64,000 nucleotides of DNA. Source: Carex sylvatica (lineage: Eukaryota > Streptophyta > Magnoliopsida > Poales > Cyperaceae). Below are positions 23,720 to 35,588 of the stretch, one piece after another. Positions within the stretch are counted from its first letter, which is position 1, and the number at the start of each line of letters is the position of its first letter. Below the pieces are notes generated by a model. That model was not told the origin of the DNA, did not search any database, and saw only the letters and a list, made by a program, of their open reading frames with translations. Both the position numbers and the translations under genes were made by a program. Location: contig CAXKVR010000053.1 in assembly GCA_964058845.1 (NCBI GenBank), forward strand, positions 1-64,000, given 5' to 3'.

Positions 23720-24349
23720 CTATTTTTATTTGACCCTTTCTCTCTTTGTTTTAAGTGGATTTTTAAGTTTGGAGCATAGGAAAATATTTGAGATTTCCTT
23801 GTAAAATGGTGTTAAATTTTTGAGTTGGCACATATTTATTATGTATATATTGGTATCCTGATAGTGATAGGTCCAGAGTTTATACATTGGTTGCATTGAT
23901 TTGTTAGAATTCAATTTGGCTGTTATTATGCCCCAAAACTTATAATTTGTTGTTTGCATAATTGGCTACATATCCATATAAAATATTTGCATTTAGATAT
24001 TTCCTATTCAAACATTAAAGTATAGATATTTATCCATCAATACTTTACTATCTTTCATATTTCTCCTTAAATCAATTAAAATTAATGAACTTTTATATAA
24101 AAAATATGAAAGGACATATTTGTTCTTGCGTTGAAATCAATAGGATGATTTAAATTTCTCAACAGAATGCCTCCCTCCCCAACTTTTTTCCCTTCTCTTT
24201 TAAAATTAACCATTTTAACTACATGAGAATTTTATTTGATGACAAATGGATCTGTCCATTCTGAGCATACACTGGAGACAAGATACTGGACTTGGAATCT
24301 TCCTCTTACCAGAATTGCTGAAACAACTCTCTAACGCCTAACCAAGGCC
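23720..24349. other. Intergenic AT-rich DNA upstream of the GDSL gene
   Basis: Nothing gene-like is recognised. The first few hundred bases would be the GDSL promoter. Confidence 0.5.
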
Positions 24350-24477
24350 TGTTCATGTATAGTCAGATCTAGAGTTAGTTTCACCTTGCTTAGTTAATCT
24401 ATAGTTAAATACAGCATTGTCTATATAAAGCAGATTCTATCTTCTCATTGAAATAATGAAAAACTATTACAATAACA
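24350..24477 (+). mobile_element. Possible short copia-type solo LTR
   Basis: Starts TGTTCATG and ends AATAACA, giving TG...CA ends. Inside are CTATATAAAGCAG and AATAATGAAAAAC, the TATA then polyadenylation order common in copia LTRs. No target duplication or primer site is visible. Confidence 0.4.
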
Positions 24478-25092
24478 GTTAACAGATGAATATCCTCTAG
24501 TCTCTGTTTATAAATTTTGACAGAAATATTTTCGGTTTTAAGATTTAACCGTTGATATCTATTATTTCATAAATATTCTTCATCGCATTAATTATTACAA
24601 TTATGTGAGGAGCAATATTCCAAAATGAATTGGTTAAAAAAGGAAAAATTCAATTTAAAAATGAGAAAGAATATTATTTGACAATATTATTCGTCAGAGC
24701 TAGTAATTATGACTCAATTAAATAATTTAAATGTAAAAATGAACCTTAGAATTTAGAATTTATTCGGTAAGTGTAGAATAATCAGCATTAGTTAAAATTA
24801 AATATATGCATTGGTTTTGTTTTCACTTATGACTTGTATGACATTAACTCCAAATTCTATATCATTTTTCAATTAATAAAATGTTCTCGATTTAGAACGA
24901 GATGAAAAAAAGTTGAATTCATGAATTAAATTTGAAAAAAAATATATATAGATGCGACAAAAATTGATCTTAATTACGTGTTAAAAAAAGTGTTACAAAG
25001 TGATTCATTCTTCCATAACTACATGTCCCGGAATAAAAGAAGATAATATCAACTTACCGTTATTTTAGAGCACATTATTATAACTATCTAAT
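24478..25092. other. AT-rich intergenic DNA, nothing recognised
   Basis: No coding, RNA or repeat signal beyond base composition. Confidence 0.5.
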
Positions 25093-25100
25093 AATTAATA

Positions 25101-25513
25101 GAAGGAGTGGCAGAAAAGTTCACAGCTCCTGACTCGATTGTGATTCGCATCTGACTCGTTCGCTAACTTATTTGTTACTGGATCGAGCTGTTACCAAGCC
25201 AACTCACCACTAGCTCGGTTCAGAATTAACGACTTCAAGCTGGGACCTGGCTTGCTCGTCAGCTCGCGAGCTAGCTCAGCTAGACATCAATTTGTAAATT
25301 TATATGAATTTGTGTTCATTTTATACTGTCCAGCTTAGTCCAAAAAATTTGTAGAATTATTTTCTTCTTAAAACAAGATCTAGTTAAACTCAACGAGCCA
25401 GCTTGTCAGATTGCGAGCTAGCTCGTCAATTTTCTAAAATCAGCTCACTTGTGACTCAAACGAGCTAGCTCGTAACGAGTTCAAACTGGACTCAGCAACT
25501 CGTTGCCACCCCT
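25101..25513. mobile_element. hAT-type MITE rich in GAGCTAGCTCG
   Basis: The 413-bp element is flanked by the perfect 8-base duplication AATTAATA (25093-25100 and 25514-25521), the hAT insertion size. Ends are AGGAGTGGCA and its near complement TGCCACCCCT. The interior has many AGCTCG/CGAGCT motifs, as in subterminal-repeat elements. Confidence 0.8.
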
Positions 25514-25521
25514 AATTAATA

Positions 25522-27111
25522 TGTATGCATTAATTAAAATCAACCGACTTTGAAGAACCCATTATGCATTATCATCCGTACAATAAATAATCAATGAAGG
25601 AATGCCATTTGAAATAAATAAATAAATACATTCCAAGGCGTTACATTGGTTGCTTCCCGTATGAGCTACTCCAATCTCAAATCTCAATAGTCAATTATCT
25701 TCTTTTAATTAACCTCAAATTAATTTTCTTAAAAAAACGACTTGCTTCCATAAAAAAAGTAGGGAAAATTTCTTCTGCACCTCTGACCTCTCCTCTACAC
25801 GTTACATTTATCATAAAAAAAAAAGGAATATAGTATATAGATAGAACGGACTTACTTCTATAAACTTGATATTACCTTAATTAATTTATCACCGACATTT
25901 CAAACAATGCTTTCAAACTCTTCGTTAATGAAGAAAAGTACAATAATTTGAAAAATAAAATATCCAAATCATTGATAATGATTTCGATTATAATTATATA
26001 TGTGACGTGCGTCCATATAAAAGTCAAACACAGCGTTGTTATTAACATTTTTAGGCGAAATTAATAGTATAGTCAATAGATACAATATCTTGTTAAGCTG
26101 ATCCATGTTAAAACACCAGTAATTCATATAAACTGGTAAGAATAGGCCTGGAATAAATTTAATTAATCTTACTAAAAGAAATTTGGAAGATTAATGGCTT
26201 GGAAAGTTGATTTGTAACTTTTCAAGGATGTTTTATATGAAAAGTCGATAGAATGTTCAAAATTGAACATCCAAATTATTTCTCAGTCTACCATCTTTCA
26301 ACCTCTATCACAATTGAACATCTTTATATAATTATGTACTCAACTGATGGCAGTTGAGGTGCTGTGATTTTGACATATTAGCTAGCTAGAGCTGAATGTA
26401 ACTATCCTATTATCAAAGTCTCAAGTTATTATCACTTTATTTTTGCTGAATATATTTTTAGTGGTGCATCTTGCTAACTTTATAATTTCGTAATTTATCC
26501 CAACCAACTAACTTTTAATGGTGTATAGCTTATTTCAGGAAGAGACCTATTTAATCATTATATACATATTAAAACCAGGAACGATACATTTGCATTTAGA
26601 GCCGCTAAAATTTTGAAATAGAAATAATTGGTTATTTGGTAACAGACTGGACAGTAGGACACTGATGAAATAGAACATTGAATGGTTTTGAAAACTTGAT
26701 CAATTTCAGTATGTTTTATTCGTGTTTGGGGATATAATAGAGAATAATTTTGTTTCAAAATTTTCATAAATGAAATCAGTCCTATTTTTCCTCCTTGATA
26801 AAAATCATATTAATACTTGACAACCGCTATCAAAATAAAAATAAATAAAAAATGAAGAAGATAAAAATCCTATTAGAGAAAAACTTCAAATGCAATTTGA
26901 TATCCGATTAGAGCCATCCGATCCATCCCGATTTCATATATTAGAGATTCCTAACTTTGTTTCCTCAAAAAAAAAAATAATAATAAATTTCCTAAAAAAA
27001 AGAGATTCCTAACTTTGATCCGGTGCAGAACAGCAGAAAGAAATTTGTTATACCTGTGCAACCACAACAGATGGATTTGGTACAACTCTGTTTTTAGCAA
27101 AGTTTTTTTTT
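25522..27111. other. AT-rich intergenic DNA, nothing firm
   Basis: No gene is recognised. A short (AAAT)n lies at about 25613-25628. ATTAGAGATTCCTAACTTTG-like sequence at about 26940 partly recurs at about 27001. Confidence 0.5.
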
Positions 27112-27288
27112 GGAAATAAATCTGCTGTTATTCCAATAGAATATCAGGAATTTGTTATTTCAATCTCAACCGTTCAAGTCTTTCTATGTGCGAATCTCAT
27201 TGAAGAACTTTTTTAATGCACGAATCTCAACAGAGATCAACAGTTGGGATCAGAATAACAGGTTCCTAATAACAGCAGATTTATTTCC
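27112..27288. mobile_element. MITE with AAATAAATCTGCTGTTATT ends
   Basis: The 177-bp element starts GGAAATAAATCTGCTGTTAT and ends with the exact complement. It is bordered by T-runs, so a target duplication cannot be resolved. Confidence 0.85.
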
Positions 27289-27933
27289 TTTTTTTTGTTG
27301 GGTTCAAAACACGAATTATATTTATACAGTTTAGCCCAATTTTGTTATTGTTCCAATATAGGCCTGTTTATGATAAAATGTGTAGCATGTTAATAGCCCA
27401 ATTAGGCCCGAATCATCGAACAACAATTATTCTGTGTTCATCTCTCAACCTTAATTTATTATTTACTCGTCAAAACATAAAATACATTACTAATGTCCCC
27501 ATCTCTCAATTTAATAAATTTAAATAAATTACTATTATATCCATTTCTTCAAATGTAAATAAGAAAAGGAAAAATCTTTACTTGATAAAATCATTTGCAA
27601 TCCAATTTAGAGTTAAATAAGCAAATTGACTGATGCATGACAACTGTGGTTGTTTATACTTTGACCAAGTTATTTTTTTATATTTCAAACTTTGCATGTT
27701 TCATTTGAGTTGATATCATCACAATTGATGCTACAATTATTGGTAATTAAGAAGACAACAGTCATTTTGTTTTTTTAATCAATATTTTTTTTTAATTATT
27801 AAAATGATAAATAGGGACATCAGTAAAGAATTTGAGTTTAATGGGTATATGAAAAAGTTTTATAATGATAATTGATGAATATATCTAATTTCTTAAATAA
27901 GAAAATAAACAAATAAAACAAACCATGCAATAG
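27289..27933. other. AT-rich intergenic DNA, nothing recognised
   Basis: No gene, RNA or repeat is supported. Confidence 0.5.
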
Positions 27934-28337
27934 AGTGGAAAAAACGTGCTGTGCCGTGTCGTAACCAAGTGAACAGTGACCCGTGCCGTGACCAAAATGT
28001 CAAGAGGTGGTCACGGTACGCGAGTCACGGCGTGACTCGCGTACCGTGACCATTCACGTGCCGTGTTCAAACGTAACTAGTCACATTTAACTATTTTTTC
28101 ATAATTTAATTTAGTTTCTTCAAGATTCACTATTTGATTAAGGCCTAACGGTCCTAATTACATGTGACTTGCGTGATTACGTGCCGTGACCGGATCTTTC
28201 GCATGCCCTACCGTGCCGTAACCAAAATGTCAAGGGGTGGTCACGGCAAGCGACACGCAAGTTACGGCACAGAACAGTAACACGTGCCGTGCCGTTCCAT
28301 GATGGAACCGGCTCCGACGTGCCATCTTTCCTACACT
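27934..28337. mobile_element. GC-rich CACGGCACG-repeat element, copy A
   Basis: Ends AGTGGAAAAAACGTGCTG and, complemented, AGTGTAGGAAAGATGGCACG are imperfect inverted repeats. The interior is made mostly of CGTGCCGTGACC / GGTCACGGCACG-like units in both orientations around an AT-rich centre, including a 20-bp hairpin at 28009-28051. It is related to 45128-45554. It is non-coding. The structure of subterminal repeats plus short inverted ends fits a non-autonomous DNA transposon; superfamily unresolved. Confidence 0.72.
28009..28051. repeat. Perfect 20-bp hairpin with 3-base loop
   Basis: The left arm GGTCACGGTACGCGAGTCAC (28009-28028) is matched exactly by its complement at 28032-28051, with GGC between. 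It lies in element copy A. Confidence 0.97.
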
Positions 28338-28883
28338 GGCAGAAAACACCATTATCCTCAATTTTTTTTATTTAAATAGAATCAATATTGATTATTCTAA
28401 CATAACAAGTTTCATTAGTTTGTTTTTTAGAAAAAACAGCTCCACCAATTCTAAGGATCAGTGAAGAAAGAAATAAGTAGAAATGACCAATGTAGATTGC
28501 TTAGAATAAAATTTAAATTCTCTTTGATATAGCTTTTTTTTTTTTAAAAAAACAAATCAATAGTGCTTGTTTTTTTAAAATAATTAAAATTAATTTTATT
28601 TTTAAAAAAAATCATTATCCTCCCTAAGATAACTGACCCAAGAGTAGAGGGAAAACAACGGAGTTAAGTTCTACAAAAACACAGACAGCAAACATGCCGT
28701 AGCCAAAAAAATGTCGTGCATATCTGTAGTAACTAGTGTGCTATTTTGAACTAACCAGGTCAGGATTGGAGGGAAGAATAGTAACTGGGATCAATTGATT
28801 TTTTTATATTTATATTAACTTTTTCTATATATTGTAGAATTGATTCTCATTTTTTGTTGAAAAGTTTTATATAATAGACTCCC
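28338..28883. other. AT-rich intergenic DNA, nothing recognised
   Basis: Only A/T runs are seen. Confidence 0.5.
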
Positions 28884-28892
28884 ATGTATTTG

Positions 28893-29110
28893 GAATTCGT
28901 ATCCTCTGCATTAATTCAGAAGAGAATCTTTTGAGTTAATGAATCTCAATCGTCCAATTTGTTTTAAAATTCGTGCGAATTAGAACTACACTAATATTGA
29001 AAGGCTCCTTATATTATAAGCGAGAGTCAGATTAATTTTGTTTGAAATTAGACGGTTAAAATTCATTAACTCAAAATTTTTCTTTGAATTAATGCAGAGG
29101 ATACACATTC
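28893..29110. mobile_element. MITE, MULE-type, 9-bp target duplication
   Basis: Starts GAATTCGTATCCTCTGCATT and ends with the complement GCAGAGGATACACATTC. The flanks ATGTATTTG (28884-28892) and ATATATTTG (29111-29119) match at 8 of 9. Same family as 5584-5763. Confidence 0.85.
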
Positions 29111-29119
29111 ATATATTTG

Positions 29120-29758
29120 ACTCTATATTTTGAAAGTTTTGCTCCACTCGTAAATCAGGCTCTAACCTCTAGGAAGATTTTTTTTTTTTTAAAATGAAAT
29201 GATTACAGTGAATTAAAAAAAAAAATCTACAGAAAATGGTTTAAGAATAAAAGCAGCGTCGTTTACAATGATGCTATATTTTCTCTCCAGTCTCCACCGA
29301 ACTAATAATATAAACGTAGAAAGCAATATCGATGGACAGAGCTCTTTTTTGTAAATAAAAAAAAAACCTAAGCGGTACTCCTTTTATTTAAATTTTTTGT
29401 TTAATTTTAATTAAAAGAACCCTCTAGGAATGTCAATGGTTTTATATTATATGTTTATCCGTATTGTGTTAGATAAAATGACATGAATAATTTTTTTTAT
29501 TAACTTATCAAATAAGGATAATAACTATTTTAAATCCGTTCTATAGAAAGTAATTAATAAATATAAAATTATTTATGATTAAATCAATTTTTGCAATATT
29601 CTACATAGTTTTTTTAATTATGACAATTTTGATTTATACAACATGTTATTTAATTAAAAATTCATATCTTTTGGGACATAGGAGATACAGTAGAAGACAC
29701 AATAAATAAGTCTTGGAGAATATGTCATAATCGGGTCTCAAGAAACAAGTGGGGGGGC
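29120..29758. other. AT-rich intergenic DNA, nothing recognised
   Basis: No gene is supported. Confidence 0.5.
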
Positions 29759-30019
29759 TATTTTTTCTCACTATGCTGGTTCTTACGGAGAGCACGAAAC
29801 AAATTAATTTTCGAAGGAGTTCAGACTAGTCCGGAATGGATAGCGTATAATGCAGAAAAGAGGCTGAGCTATGGTTGAGGTTCAGTTGACATGAGTGGTG
29901 TTCTTACTGGTAATTTTTAGATTCATAGTTAATATAAGTAGTTCTGATATAAAAGATTGTAATTATAACTGATGTACACAACTCTGATAGCCACTGTCAG
30001 TTCTTTCAAAAAAAAAAAA
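29759..30019 (+). pseudogene. LINE 3' end with poly(A) tail
   Basis: A frame from 29765 reads FSLCWFLRRARNKLIFEG then EWIAYNAEKRLSYG-stop, the W-x-x-R-x-RN-x-x-IF pattern at the C-terminus of plant LINE proteins. About 130 bases of 3' untranslated sequence follow, then a run of A at 30007-30018. It is 5'-truncated, as LINE insertions usually are. Confidence 0.7.
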
Positions 30020-30140
30020 GTAGTATATGTGTAAGATTAAAATATAACATATAAAATAAAGTATGAATAAAACTAATTTTATATAGGTATGAATATGAAA
30101 ATATCTCCATCCAATTATAACCAATATATAATGTATTCAA

Positions 30141-30318
30141 GTATTCAGATCCCCTAAAGTATCCCAAATTTTGAGTTTGGATCTGAGCCGTTTGATTTGT
30201 TTTAACATGAATATTAAAGGGCCCATACATTCTATCATGAGCCGATCGAATTAGTCTATTCTGATTGAACAGTTGGAATGCAAACTCAAAAGTTGAGTTA
30301 CTTTGGGGATCCGGACCC
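30141..30318. mobile_element. MITE related to the GAATTC-TATCC family
   Basis: Left arm CAGATCCCCTAAAGTATCCC with TTTTGAGTTTGGATC, and the right arm its imperfect complement (GTTGAGTTACTTTGGGGATC), about 45 bases each. No target duplication was recognised. Confidence 0.75.
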
Positions 30319-32799
30319 ACCACTACCAGGCTCTTGTTGAGAGTTGGTCTCCTTTACGGTTGAGAGGAATTTCGAGTTGTGTAATTAAATCTTGATACTA
30401 ATTACTTTTCATAGGTACTGCACTTAAATAACCAACATTGTCTATCCACTAAAGCCCAATGTTATTAGTTGGTACAAGCACTTAAGTACAGACGTGTACA
30501 ATTTTAGTAATAGCAACCTAAAAATTGGATCCTTAATGGCTTAATCCTTCTGAGACGCATATCGCTATAATTTAATTCTTTAACTTTTATTAAGATTTAA
30601 ATTGGAGTCTCTACGAAAATCAATTATTAATCTAGTAACAAATAACAACAACTTTGTATAAAAAATCATAGATTCAAAATTTAGATAAAAATTTCTTTGT
30701 AAATATTAAATGAAAATTAGAAACCTCTATCTATTTGAAAAAAATGAGTCTCTAATACATTTTGGATATATGTTAGAACTCGAAAACTTATTCTCAAATA
30801 TTGTAACCAAATCAAACCAACAAATTTTTATAAGTTGTGACTTGTGTAATATGGAGTCTTCAGTTAATTAATTTTGCACTAAAAAGAACTAATTCGGACG
30901 AACTAGGACTTATTCAATTGTCATTTAATAATAGAATATAAAATTTGTGAAACTTAGTAATAAGTATCTATAGTGCTCAAAAGTTATATATTTTCTATTG
31001 CTGAATAAAATATTCTTCACTTAATGTTGGAAATATTGAATCCAAACCGGATCCAATTAAGATATCCTAATTGGAATCTCAGAGAATTAATAAAAGGAAA
31101 AGATCTCAGATAATTCTCATCATCGATCAATAAGGAAAGCCAGCAAACCAATCTCAGCCATATCAATCATATAGCCGTTATTTTTAAATATAGAAAGTAA
31201 TATCTGTAAAATCTATAATTTGGGGTATGTGAGATTTAGGAAACTAAACAACGGTGACAAAGAGGCTGGTACTCAACTTTGTAAAATCATCAGAAAACAA
31301 CATTTCATCATATTTTCATATTTCTCTGTCTCAAAAATCAACACTTAATAAAATATTTATCACTCAATAGAATATAAAAACGTCCCATTTGATCATAAAT
31401 ATTCTGCTACTGACAAAATCAAATAAAAAGTTAATTGACACTGAATTATAATATTTATTTCAGTCAGTCAATATATTAGAAATTTCAGCCACTATAAAAA
31501 GTGTAATACTTTTCTTAAATTAAAGTTAAAATACTAGCCACAAGTAGTGGCCAGGGTATAATTACCTGAACTAATTGGAACCTGATTGGAACCCATAAGA
31601 TAATCTTATCCATTAGTATTATCTCTAATGGATAAACTCCAATAAGTGGGGCCCCTGCTCTAAAGGAAACCATTAATATTTAATTAAGAGTTGAATTGAG
31701 TTTACTTGAAGCTTTGTTAATTGTTGTTTAAAATGAATTTTTCTTTTTCCCCTTCGTTGAACCGTGTGCGTAAAAGTCAAAATCCCCTTTCTTAAAAATT
31801 AAAAAGTCAAAATAATGCCTAGTGATCTTCTATGGCCATGAACTCAGTGGCGTTAATATAAATCAATGTCTGGATATTATTATTGAGCTTGTTATTTAAT
31901 TTTTTTCCTTTTCTTTTTGCATCGTTCGCTTTTATTAATGCCCATATATAGTTTTGTCAAAAGGAAATTAATCAAATCTTTATAAATCAATTGATTCAAT
32001 AATTACAACAAGATTTATGTCTCATATATAGAACATACATACAGCATATCTGATGGCAATTAGTGGTACGACATATTATATCATTATATGCACATTATCA
32101 CTATAACGAGTATATGCGCAATTACGTACGCTTAAAATGGTATTCTAAGTTACCTGAATGCTCTACCTTTGCAACTTGTATTATACAAAACCTTTAGGTA
32201 TTTCTATTTCCTAATATTTCTGAAAAAAAAAATACAGTATGGATGGTGAAGGACCTAATATTTATTATTTCATATTAAAATTTTGCAAATAAAAGCCAGT
32301 AATTAGGTGCTAAAAAAGTTCGACGCTGCTGCTCTCCTCTTCCGTTGTGCAAAATTTCGTCATAGCCCTGACAAATTTGGTGCATTGATGCAGATCCGAC
32401 GGTCCAAAATAAGATCTATTTCCTTTTCGTCTGATTTGTAAGGTGTTCGTTCATTACTTTTAACCGTTCCCGTGAAATAATATAAACCACTAATGAAGTT
32501 CTGGTGATCATAATGTACAGTGAAAATACAAAATTATTGTGGCCATGGATGCAAAAAATGGCCCACCATATCTTTCTTTTATTGTAGCCAGTGGTTCCAA
32601 CAGCTCGATCAACCGGACTCTCCTTGAAATGAATGCTCATTTTCTAAGAAAAAACATTCCTTTTAAAATTCCTTTATTAATTCCATAAGAATCATTGAGA
32701 CACAATCTTATTGGAATGGTTTCCAAGTATCAATTTTTATGAAAGAAAGACGCATATTCAATTTCCGTAAAAGACGTTTAAAATTTGGAACTAAGAAAG
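30319..32799. other. Long AT-rich intergenic DNA
   Basis: No gene is recognised. A small hairpin (TTATCCATTAG ... CTAATGGATAA) lies at about 31606-31638. Confidence 0.5.
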
Positions 32800-32809
32800 C
32801 ACTTATTCC

Positions 32810-32927
32810 TGAAAGGAAAGGTAGCACAGTTAGTTAGAAAAAAGTTCTAAAGTTGTTATACTCAAAGGTCGAGAGTTTGATCCTCCTCACGACTTCGTAG
32901 CTTCTACGAAGATTTTCAAAAAAAAAC
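32810..32927 (+). mobile_element. tRNA-derived SINE with 10-bp target duplication
   Basis: The 118-bp element has an A-box-like GGTAGCACAGTTAGTTAG near 32820 and a B-box-like GGTCGAGAGTTTGATCC near 32867, the internal pol III promoter layout of tRNA-derived SINEs. A hairpin-forming tail (CTTCGTAGCTTCTACGAAG) and an A-run follow. Flanks CACTTATTCC (32800-32809) and CACATATTCC (32928-32937) match at 9 of 10. Confidence 0.85.
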
Positions 32928-32937
32928 CACATATTCC

Positions 32938-33249
32938 AAAATAAAAATTGTTAAGCTTGTAAATAAAGTATTTAATTACTTATTGATTTTGTATATATAG
33001 TTTGTATTATTTGTATATATAGATCCATTAAATTAGGAAAATAATGAAATTAAGAAAATGATACAAGCTCAGAAAGATCATAGAATAGATTTTTTTTCTG
33101 CACTATATATGTTGAACAAAATGGAAACATAGAAATGAAATAGAGTGTACTTTCAATCATCTAATGTTAAAACAGCTAGATCTCTTATACTACTAATAAT
33201 CTCTCTAATTTCATATTGGACGGGACACACAAGCAAGAAGGTTAAAGAG
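32938..33249. other. AT-rich spacer between SINE and hAT element
   Basis: Nothing recognised. Confidence 0.5.
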
Positions 33250-33257
33250 GCAACAGC

Positions 33258-33627
33258 CAGGGCGGAGCCAGGATTTTCGTCAGAAGGAGATAAAAAATTA
33301 TCGAATCGGATTTAAATAACTTATCGGATTTAAATCCATTAACTAATTGGGTACTCGATAAAAAATAATGCTTTGACTTATATTTTTCAATATTCTGACT
33401 TGTAATTTCTAATATTTTAACTTATAATTCTAATTACCAATTATAATTCAATAAATTTATTTTGATTTTAATACTAAATTTAACCCGAATTACAAATCAA
33501 ACAATCAGAGGGGGGCAAAAAAAATTTCAGAGGGAGGCAGAGTCGATCAGTATCGATAAATCACCACTAAAACTCAAAATCCAAGGGGGGCGGCTGCCCC
33601 CCCTGGTCTATGCTGGGTCCGCCCCTG
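33258..33627. mobile_element. Non-autonomous hAT element, 370 bp
   Basis: The terminal inverted repeats are CAGGGCGGAGCCAGGAT and, complemented, CAGGGGCGGACCCAGCAT. This is the CAGGGGCGGAGCCAG end common in plant hAT MITEs. Flanks GCAACAGC (33250-33257) and ACAACAGC (33628-33635) match at 7 of 8. Near the right end GGGGGGCGGCTGCCCCCC forms a palindrome. It is related to 42270-42552 in the Alfin-like gene. Confidence 0.9.
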
Positions 33628-33689
33628 ACAACAGCTGAGTTGCTGCTTTTTTTTTTTAGAAACATGGTAGGAGCTATACCAAGCAATGT

Positions 33690-33990
33690 TTTAATATTTG
33701 ATTTATATGCGGTATGCGACTACATATATATGCGGATTTTATGCGGATTTATATATGCAGATTTTAAATGAAAATTCATATATATATAAACAAGTATACA
33801 ATAATATGTGGTATAAACCACTGTTAATATACTCTAAACCGGTATTTTTATAACTGTTAATATAATCTAAACTGGTAATATGTGGTATAAACCACTGTTA
33901 ATATACTCTAAACCGTTATTTTTATTACTATTAATATACTCTAAACCGGTAATATACTCTAAACCATATATTCGGACCGAATATAGATTT
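33690..33990. repeat. Short direct repeats with GTGGTATAAACCACTG
   Basis: ATATGTGGTATAAACCACTG then TTAATATACTCTAAACCG occurs at about 33809 and 33880, with shorter TAATATACTCTAAACC repeats to 33965. ATGCGGATTT repeats lie at 33731-33760. The nature of the array is unknown. Confidence 0.65.
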
Positions 33991-34920
33991 TGTATTCCAA
34001 ATGCAACTGAATAGAAATATTCGACCAAATATTCGGCCGAATATACCGAATATTACTACACATTACCAAGGGTTCATTGATGCAATTCCCTTGAGGATGC
34101 GGAACCGAAAGATTCTCACCTGGTGGTGTATCAGGGAGAAGGAGACACAAGGGCTAATTGACGCAGACTCAGCATTAATTTTGTTTCAGAGATAAGCTCA
34201 ATTGTGGTTTAGTATTAGTAAGTAGTAACTATAGCTGTTGGCATCAATTGTCATGTTGTGTTGGTAGTTAATTTTGTTGACATTTTGATACCCGGGTTAT
34301 CAATTAGGATGAATGATGTAAGAAGGTTATAGTTAGCACCAGAGAGTGCTTAGCAATCAATAGAGGGCAATAGATGAACAGTGATGTTTGCTAACTAAAC
34401 TCTTTGTTTCAATTAAATGAAACGAGCTACTAAGCCTTTTAATCAAAAAAGAAAAGAAAATGATACAAGTATAATGAAATAAAAGAACGGCGCTAACATG
34501 CTCAACTAAAAAGTAGCAAGTATAAATACAACAAACAAACTCAATATAGAAACAGTATGGTGTGAATGGTATGTACCAAATAAATTTAGGTATGATCCAC
34601 TATTTGTAATTTTAATTTCATATATATATATATATGCATGTTTGCTTCTCATGCATGCGAATATGTGTATATAATGTAAAGTGGGGATGTGATGACCCAC
34701 AATGGCACAAATTGATAGAACGGACTCAGATACGCCTCCAACAACTTATTTCATACGGTAGTGGCCATTATTTCCCCATTGTCTTCTTTTAATAGCAACC
34801 ATAGAAAAGTTTTAGAACGTTATAAAAAAGAATGGAGTTATTAATTTTTTTTTGGGTATGTTGTAGAAATGCCCTTGAATTCATTTATTTTGTTTAAGAA
34901 GGACATTTCTGCAATAAACA
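33991..34920. other. Intergenic, one possible decayed coding fragment
   Basis: A 64-codon plus-strand frame at 34001-34195 (ends IREKETQGLIDADSALILFQ) and the sequence to about 34450 look somewhat like a retroelement 3' end. I cannot identify it. A (TA)n tract lies at about 34620-34635. Confidence 0.3.
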
Positions 34921-34929
34921 TAATAATTA

Positions 34930-35509
34930 TGGAAATTTTCATGAATACCCTTCAAAAAGCTTCAAAATCATGTATTCTCTCTTCTAATATTTATAATATT
35001 ATATTGACCTTCCTAAATTTAGAAATACTTTTTCAATTGCTAAAAACATGTAGCACTCACAATTTTGCCTAATTTATTGTCTTTTTATTAAAATCATTTT
35101 ATGATTTGTTAAAAAATTGAAAAACATGTAGCACTTGTAAGAAAAAATATTTAGTCTTCTAATTTGCCAATTTGAGAGAAAGAATGATTTATTTCTTTAT
35201 TTGTGGGACATATACAGTGATATTTAGGCATGTGTTTGTGGGTGAATCACAAGTAAGTAAATAAATCATTTGTCCTCACAAACTAGTCAATTAAAAGACT
35301 GAAATTTTTTCTTACACATATTGCATTTTCTAAAAATAATAATAAATGGTAATATGAAAATTTTATAAATTTAAAATGAATTTTAATGGAAAAGACAATA
35401 ATAAGTTGGATAATATGTGAGTTTTTGAAATCTGGATGGGTGAATATGATCTAGAAGGAGAAATACGTATGTAATTTCAAGATTTTGAAGGGTACACATG
35501 AAATTCCCC
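34930..35509. mobile_element. MITE of 580 bp directly upstream of the channel gene
   Basis: The ends TGGAAATTTTCATGAATACC and, complemented, GGGGAATTTCATGTGTACCC are inverted repeats that extend about 50 bases (CTTCAAAA, ATTACATACGTATTT-like). The perfect 9-base duplication TAATAATTA lies at 34921-34929 and 35510-35518. The right end is 80 bases from the channel ATG. A fragment of the same family lies near 51130-51190. Confidence 0.82.
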
Positions 35510-35516
35510 TAATAAT

Positions 35517-35525
35517 TATATATAA
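35517..35525 (+). promoter_or_regulatory. TATA box of the channel gene, at the MITE junction
   Basis: TATATATAA, 64 bases upstream of the ATG. Its first bases lie in the right-hand target duplication of the MITE, so all more distal promoter sequence begins inside the element. Confidence 0.6.
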
Positions 35526-35588
35526 GTAACAATGATCCTTGTGCTTTTGTCACTTAAACACTGAGAGATACCAGAGAGAGAAAGAGAG

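Noticed and set aside
32818..32900. Functional tRNA gene
   Set aside because: It has A- and B-box-like motifs but no cloverleaf with an anticodon arm that I can pair. The A-run and target duplication mark it as a SINE.
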